Part shown: positions 59,878 through 64,000 of the stretch, one piece after another
Layout of the letters: each line of letters begins with the position of its first letter
How positions within the stretch are numbered: the first letter of the stretch is position 1
IMG/VR virus record: IMGVR_UViG_3300042392_001228
Span: 1 to 64,000 of that record
DNA length: 64,000 bases
Direction: 5' to 3' (one strand)
DNA from: a virus
The notes under the pieces: generated by a model
The model's database searches: none
What the model saw: only the letters and a program-made list of their open reading frames with translations
Told to the model about the DNA's origin: nothing
Made by a program: the position numbers and the translations under genes

Positions 59878-60957
59878 TTAAGGGTAGATCGTATCAGAGC
59901 CGTTAACGCGATAGCCGCCTGCGTCGTTCGGCTCTGTAATTTGTGGAGTCCCACCTAAGTCTTCGTAGTTTCGTGCTGAGATCCAGTTAGTTTCAGAGTT
60001 GTTTTGCCCCGTTGCCCCGAAACCAGCACGAAAGTCCGGAGCCTGATCCCCCGCCATGTCTGTATTCCACCCTCCGAAACCTTTTCCCGAAACCCCGTTG
60101 TACCGCTGCGGGACACGCCAGGAGCGCATGATTCCTGCCTTGGTGTCAATAGCTGAGTCACCGTGGCCCGCACGAACCGAAGTCATTTCTCGTTCAGCGT
60201 CGAGTTGTTTTAGTGCTTCGGTGTAATCCTTGAAAACATCCTCTCTTCGCCGAACATTATCCAGGTAGTATCGGGCTATGATAAGTGCTGTTCGGCGGCG
60301 GTTGCTCGTAATTAGGACCTTTCCCGCTTTCCCTGACTGCTCAATGTATGAGTCTATGAGAGCGTTTGCATCCTCGATTGCCATTCGCATCTTGGCAACA
60401 TTCACCGAGTTTGCGCTCGCGTCGTCAATGTTTGTAAGTTGTATGGCTTCCTTGAGTCCGTACGCGATAATGAAGTCGTCGGGCGACGCACTTCGTGGGT
60501 CGGACCTGTTTGGCGTTAAAACACCTGAGCGATCTTGATGCGGATAGCCGTAACCGCCAATAGTCTGCCCAAGGTTGGAACCCTTGCGAGAGCTTTCCGT
60601 TTGTTCGCTCGGTGTGAGCGTGTTTCGGACCGAAACTCGGTAAAAGCCTCGTACTGCGTTTCTTTTCTTTACAACATCACTAGCTGTGGAGGGAACTGGC
60701 CCCCTCATGCAAGAGGCTAAGGCGACGGGGGGCTCATAGGAAACAAATACCTCGTCCCACGCAGACAAGCAGCTGTCTAGCCCAAGGGATACCATTGTGT
60801 CCGAGGAGTACACGAATGTCTCTACTCCGTACTGACCGTAGTTCACAGTGAAGGAGCTTATGGGAACACTGACCCGAGTGTCAAGTGGGCTATCGAAGTA
60901 CAGAACAACTGTACTCGGCGCTGAAAGTATGGCCTCCTTTATCTGCGGTACTGACAT
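59878..60957 (-). CDS. Head-tail connector-like protein (Mu gp36-type region)
   Basis: The protein has 359 aa. Residues about 160-260 (DDFIIAYGLKEAIQLTN, AIEDANALIDSYIE, ALIIARYYLDNVRR, YTEALKQLDAE) match the helical connector family DUF1320/Mu gp36. The N-terminal 100 residues are a beta domain, and the C-terminal 100 are Gly/Asn-rich. A GGGTAAAA motif lies 22 nt upstream, and the genes 58197-59865 and terL probably run from it. Confidence 0.55.
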   Translation of the reverse strand: MSVPQIKEAILSAPSTVVLYFDSPLDTRVSVPISSFTVNYGQYGVETFVYSSDTMVSLGLDSCLSAWDEVFVSYEPPVALASCMRGPVPSTASDVVKKRNAVRGFYRVSVRNTLTPSEQTESSRKGSNLGQTIGGYGYPHQDRSGVLTPNRSDPRSASPDDFIIAYGLKEAIQLTNIDDASANSVNVAKMRMAIEDANALIDSYIEQSGKAGKVLITSNRRRTALIIARYYLDNVRRREDVFKDYTEALKQLDAEREMTSVRAGHGDSAIDTKAGIMRSWRVPQRYNGVSGKGFGGWNTDMAGDQAPDFRAGFGATGQNNSETNWISARNYEDLGGTPQITEPNDAGGYRVNGSDTIYP

Positions 60958-60979
60958 TCGGCTCTTTCCTTGTACAAGG

Positions 60980-60987
60980 TTTTACCC
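60980..60987 (-). promoter_or_regulatory. GGGTAAAA motif
   Basis: It lies 22 nt before the ATG at 60957, probably serving the neck-terminase operon. Confidence 0.6.
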
Positions 60988-61025
60988 TGCTGCCTAAGGA
61001 AAGTCGGAGCCCCACGAAAGCTACC

Positions 61026-61637
61026 TCACATCAGTTTGTCCCTACCCATTGACATTTTGTAAGGTTTGCTGCCATGCCTTGTATCTCCCCCCTCTAAGCG
61101 TATACTATTTCCGGACCGTGTCGCCGACCAATGGGTGCCACTTTCGTCCTCAAATTTGAACCTTTCCCCCTCCTTTAACTTTCCAAGGGCAGTTTGGTGC
61201 TCGGGGTGTAGAACAGCCTTGAACTCAGACCCCTTACTGACCACTACCCTGTCACCCTGCTTTCTTACGGAAGTTTCCGAACCTTCGGCTGCGAGTCTTT
61301 TGAGAGTGGCTTGGGCAGCCATGTCTCTTTCTACCTTGGTTCGCCTGGCGGGAGAAGTCGCCTTTACCGGTTTAGCTTCTTCAGTTCCTTTTCTGCACTG
61401 CCCCGCTGTTCCGTACGCTTCACCGGACGGTTTTACGCAGCGTGTGAATTCGTACGAATTAATCAGGGTATTTACAGCCTCTTCAATGAATGGGTATTTG
61501 TTCCCGTAATTTTCAGAGAAGGAGAAACCTTCGGATGCTAACGCATCCGCTTCATTGCGGAGTTCTAAAGCCTCTCCAAGGTTACCTTTTAGTGCTTCAG
61601 AAAGGGCTTCGAGGTAACAGTGGTCGAGTTTATTCAT
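61026..61637 (-). CDS. Tagged protein with duplicated N-terminal region
   Basis: The protein has 203 aa from the ATG at 61637, matching the start of 47187-48029. The first 80 residues are nearly identical to that protein, and the cysteine tag follows (TRCVKPSG, YGTAGQCRKG). The C-terminal 110 residues are different: a basic helix, then strands (DRVVVSKGSEFKAVLH, GERFKFEDESGTHW) like a small beta domain. No catalytic motif. It is the only tagged gene among neck and spike genes. Confidence 0.7.
   Translation of the reverse strand: MNKLDHCYLEALSEALKGNLGEALELRNEADALASEGFSFSENYGNKYPFIEEAVNTLINSYEFTRCVKPSGEAYGTAGQCRKGTEEAKPVKATSPARRTKVERDMAAQATLKRLAAEGSETSVRKQGDRVVVSKGSEFKAVLHPEHQTALGKLKEGERFKFEDESGTHWSATRSGNSIRLEGGDTRHGSKPYKMSMGRDKLM
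61480..61637 (-). repeat. N-terminal tag duplication, copy 2
   Basis: This is the partner of 47872-48029. The two copies share the start codon position, so the duplication is of the tag itself, not of the whole gene. Confidence 0.85.
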
Positions 61638-61685
61638 GTCTGATGTTGTGAAAATTTCAGGGAGTGTTTTCACCCCGTCTTTTTA

Positions 61686-61693
61686 TTTTACCC
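61686..61693 (-). promoter_or_regulatory. GGGTAAAA motif
   Basis: It lies 48 nt before the ATG at 61637. Confidence 0.5.
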
Positions 61694-61715
61694 TTTGCGG
61701 ACCAGGTCTAGGTAG

Positions 61716-62126
61716 TCAACGCAGCAGGAAATCTTTCGGATCGTTTGACACGGGAAAGAGATTCTCGGACACCCAGAACGAGTAGACATCCTTATGGACT
61801 CGTACCGAGTACCCTCGAGCTGCGGAGTACAGACAATTTGCAAGGAACTGAAAGGCCAGTCGAAGAGGCCACTCATCTCTCCAGTTGACTTCCCAACTGT
61901 CAATCGTGAGCAACTTACCGCTCACTGTGTAGTCTATTCGGGATACTATGCTCCCTCCCCTTAAACCTGGTGCGGGGTAATCGAAAGTTTGAGCAACGGA
62001 CTCGTAGGGCTCCCCATCATACTTTCCTAGGACATACCGCAGCTCACTTGCCCCGTCCTGAAAGTACAAGAAGTCCTGAAAGATAAATCCCCCTTGGCGA
62101 TAGACAGAAGGACGACGTACTGCCAT
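61716..62126 (-). CDS. Small tail/baseplate protein
   Basis: The protein has 136 aa from the ATG at 62126, which overlaps the stop of the upstream gene as TAATG; the longer frame reaching 62252 is ignored for that reason. GGFIFQDFLYFQDG and EVNWRDEWPLRLAFQFL are visible. No family recognised, but it follows the spike gene in a tight run. Confidence 0.6.
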   Translation of the reverse strand: MAVRRPSVYRQGGFIFQDFLYFQDGASELRYVLGKYDGEPYESVAQTFDYPAPGLRGGSIVSRIDYTVSGKLLTIDSWEVNWRDEWPLRLAFQFLANCLYSAARGYSVRVHKDVYSFWVSENLFPVSNDPKDFLLR

Positions 62127-62497
62127 TAGACCCTCACCAATGCATGAAAAGTTCCATTTCTCCCCACAATTACCCGGTCTCGGTACTCCTTTCCGTCCAC
62201 AATGAGTCGGTCCGTGTTGGTTATCGCCTCGACTCTCAGGTCCTGTTCGCAAGTTACCGGCTCAAGAAAAGTTGTGGGTACCGCAACAAAGAATCTTTCC
62301 TGACTCAGGAAGCTTTTCCCGATGGAGAAAGAAACGTGGGCACTTACAGAGTTGGCCGCGTAAATAGAGTCATACACGCAAAGGTTCTCAACGACTCCGA
62401 GGGATTTGTAGAACACTGGCGCTAAAGGGTTTGTAGCACTCTGGCCGAACCCTGGAGAGTTGACAAAGCCTGGGTCGTAATCCTCGGTGAAAGTCAT
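62126..62497 (-). CDS. Small tail/baseplate protein
   Basis: The protein has 123 aa, beta-rich, starting MTFTEDYDPGFVNSPGFG. The ATG overlaps the spike stop. It has a VSAHVSFSIGKSFLSQERFF stretch but no known motif. Likely structural by position. Confidence 0.6.
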   Translation of the reverse strand: MTFTEDYDPGFVNSPGFGQSATNPLAPVFYKSLGVVENLCVYDSIYAANSVSAHVSFSIGKSFLSQERFFVAVPTTFLEPVTCEQDLRVEAITNTDRLIVDGKEYRDRVIVGRNGTFHALVRV

Positions 62498-63690
62498 TTG
62501 AATGGGTTTGGTAAGGAGGGTAGCTTAGAGAAAACAGTTTTTATTGTTGCCGCAGGGTTCTGAAGCGTCGAGATGACAAACTTGGTTGCCCCAGGAACAT
62601 AGGAAGGCAGCGACTTCTCTGCTGCTTTTTTCACAAAGTCGGTGGGGTCTGCTATGACTTTTCTAAGAACTTCTGAGAAGTTTAGAACTTTTTGTGCTTG
62701 CTGAATCGCTGTCTTCGTAAAATTCGACCCTGGGACACTCTCGACTGCAGCAAGAATTTCAGGGTTGTAGGTGGTTATGAACGACCCGGTAATATTATCG
62801 ATAAACCCAGAATTTCGTGCAAAGCTAAGGGCAGTGTCTTGGCTGAACAAAGGCCCTTCCACAAACTTGAACGCTTGTATCGTGCTCATCGGGGGCGGTG
62901 CCCACGCTGCAGCAGACCCCCAAGGATTACCGGCAGGGGCAGTAGAGTACCCGGTTCGCCCCTCTTTTTTCATTTCCTGATGACTTGTAACAAAGACGTG
63001 GTCGTATGTTGCAGCCATTTGTCCAGGGCTGAGACGATTTCCAGCAGAGTCAACCTGCGATGTAACATCGTTTCCGCCTGCGTGCCCGTGCGCCAAATCT
63101 GCGTGCCTTACCCATATGTACTGTCCGTCTCTCTTCAGACAAATACACACCCAATCTGAGTTCATTGGACCATTTTCTTCAACAACAGTGCAGCCGTGGT
63201 TCTCCTTGCATGCCGGGGGCAGACCGCCAGCTTCGTATATCGGCAGCCGAGTCATTGTGCTGTTGCTCGGAATCTGTAGAGCTTGCTGAGAGCCGTCGGT
63301 TAAATTCTGAGGGTCGTACAGTACGTCTTGCAAAACTGCATAGTGGTACTCCCCGTTGCTCAGAGAAATATTCACTCTCTTTCCTTCGAGGGACTTCGGC
63401 TGCTTTCCCTTGAAAGCCGGGGAAACATCGAGCCAGTGTGACAAGTTGCTTGACTCTCCTGGCCTCGGTAGAGAAAACTCTCCAGCACCTTCGACTGACG
63501 GAATGTCCTGAGGGTTCATGGCGTCGAACAGAACCTTGACTCTCCCTAAGTCTTCAGGGTCTTCAACACTAATTATGGTCCCACGAACAGTTCCCCTGGG
63601 TGACCCGGTGTACCTCGCGTTGGCTTCGATGGCTTTCGCCATCTCGGCCTGTTGTCGAATCCATGGAATGTTTCTCAGGCTTTGGGCCAT
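62494..63690 (-). CDS. Baseplate spike-type OB-fold protein
   Basis: The protein has 398 aa. Residues about 30-130 (GTVRGTIISVEDPEDLGRVK, SHWLDVSPAFKG, GEYHYAVLQDVLYDP) match the OB-fold head of gp5/VgrG/gpV spike proteins. The middle contains HADLAHGHAGG. The C-terminal third is helical. There is no lysozyme domain as in T4 gp5. It likely carries the central puncturing device. Confidence 0.65.
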   Translation of the reverse strand: MAQSLRNIPWIRQQAEMAKAIEANARYTGSPRGTVRGTIISVEDPEDLGRVKVLFDAMNPQDIPSVEGAGEFSLPRPGESSNLSHWLDVSPAFKGKQPKSLEGKRVNISLSNGEYHYAVLQDVLYDPQNLTDGSQQALQIPSNSTMTRLPIYEAGGLPPACKENHGCTVVEENGPMNSDWVCICLKRDGQYIWVRHADLAHGHAGGNDVTSQVDSAGNRLSPGQMAATYDHVFVTSHQEMKKEGRTGYSTAPAGNPWGSAAAWAPPPMSTIQAFKFVEGPLFSQDTALSFARNSGFIDNITGSFITTYNPEILAAVESVPGSNFTKTAIQQAQKVLNFSEVLRKVIADPTDFVKKAAEKSLPSYVPGATKFVISTLQNPAATIKTVFSKLPSLPNPFK

Positions 63691-63693
63691 AGT

Positions 63694-63969
63694 TTACCGT
63701 ATCTTGAGGGAAAACTTCGGAGTGTTTTTTGACGGTAGTCGCTTAGCGAGTGCGGGTGGTCGTAGTGCCGCCTCTGCTTCTTTCACAGGGGGCACCTCAG
63801 AGCTTGCTTCAGGGTGGCCCTCCTGAGGGATTTCCTGGTGAGGCTCCAGGTGAGACTCGCCTAGTTCCTCGATAGGGTGTTCAGGTGCAGATGTGGCGGT
63901 GGGTGTTTCCTCGGTGTGATCTAGGGGAACTGTTTCTGTGTCGGGTGCACTTTTTCTTCGTGTGGTCAT
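63694..63969 (-). CDS. Small Pro/Glu-rich protein
   Basis: The protein has 91 aa. It is polar and low-complexity (TEETPTATSAPEHPIEELG), ending in a basic tail. It precedes the spike gene by 3 nt and has a GGGTAAAA motif 21 nt upstream, so it probably opens the spike operon. No family recognised. Confidence 0.6.
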   Translation of the reverse strand: MTTRRKSAPDTETVPLDHTEETPTATSAPEHPIEELGESHLEPHQEIPQEGHPEASSEVPPVKEAEAALRPPALAKRLPSKNTPKFSLKIR

Positions 63970-63990
63970 TTCGGTAAGGTGGCTAAGAGT

Positions 63991-63998
63991 TTTTACCC
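63991..63998 (-). promoter_or_regulatory. GGGTAAAA motif
   Basis: It lies 21 nt before the ATG at 63969, at the right edge of the window. Confidence 0.6.
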
Positions 63999-64000
63999 GT

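Overview
This window looks like part of the genome of a tailed cyanobacterial virus, most likely a contractile-tailed (myovirus-like) cyanophage. It carries a high-light-inducible chlorophyll-binding protein, SpeD, a class I ribonucleotide reductase, ThyX, MazG, PhoH and two sigma-like factors, together with a tape measure protein, a spike/hub set, long modular tail fibres and a terminase. Almost every gene is on the minus strand, packed with short ATGA or TAATG overlaps. The one clear plus-strand gene is at 32215-32973. No tRNA, CRISPR array, insertion sequence or attachment site was recognised, and there is no gene-free stretch over 300 bases.

Layout in coordinate order. 1-9.0 kb is an accessory block with a GH19 endolysin, a GC-rich DNA methyltransferase and several related effector-like proteins (an ADP-ribosyltransferase, a second ART-like protein and a kinase-fold protein). 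9.0-20 kb is nucleotide metabolism and takeover: two sigma-like factors, nrdA fused to glutaredoxin, nrdB, hli, speD, a thioredoxin-like protein, dCMP deaminase, mazG and a primase/helicase ATPase. 20-28.5 kb holds a possible replication protein (20014) followed by tail hub, tape measure and baseplate proteins. 28.5-33 kb holds a FEN-like exonuclease, thyX, a DnaQ-like exonuclease and the plus-strand putative nuclease. 33-45.7 kb is tail fibres, including a collagen-like one and two giant fibres. 45.7-53.7 kb is a second accessory block (kinase-fold effector, tagged proteins, holin/spanin-like membrane proteins, an acidic repeat protein). 53.8-58.6 kb holds phoH, two tandem paralogous terminase large subunits and a likely small subunit. 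58.6-64 kb is neck/tail-completion proteins, another tagged protein and a spike protein.

The most unusual content is a modular protein family. At least seven proteins share a cysteine tag (RCVRPDG, then YGT.GxCRKG), and five of these plus several others begin with a short GSFS.EAL.AY peptide. Behind the tags lie unrelated C-terminal parts: ART folds, a kinase fold and unknown domains. A second tag (CT.GKSC..TCI) is on another kinase and one more protein. Three of these effector-like genes are followed by an overlapping gene of 53-57 codons. I infer a set of virion-packaged, injected effectors analogous in logic to T4 Alt or to polymorphic toxins; this is a hypothesis.

Two promoter-like motifs divide the window. 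GGGTAAA(A/G) lies about 20-50 nt upstream of the start of most structural and effector genes, and is found in the plus orientation 21 nt before the only plus-strand gene. GCTA(T/A)ACT-like elements precede replication and metabolism genes. The first could be a phage late promoter and the second a middle/early promoter, possibly read by different sigma factors.
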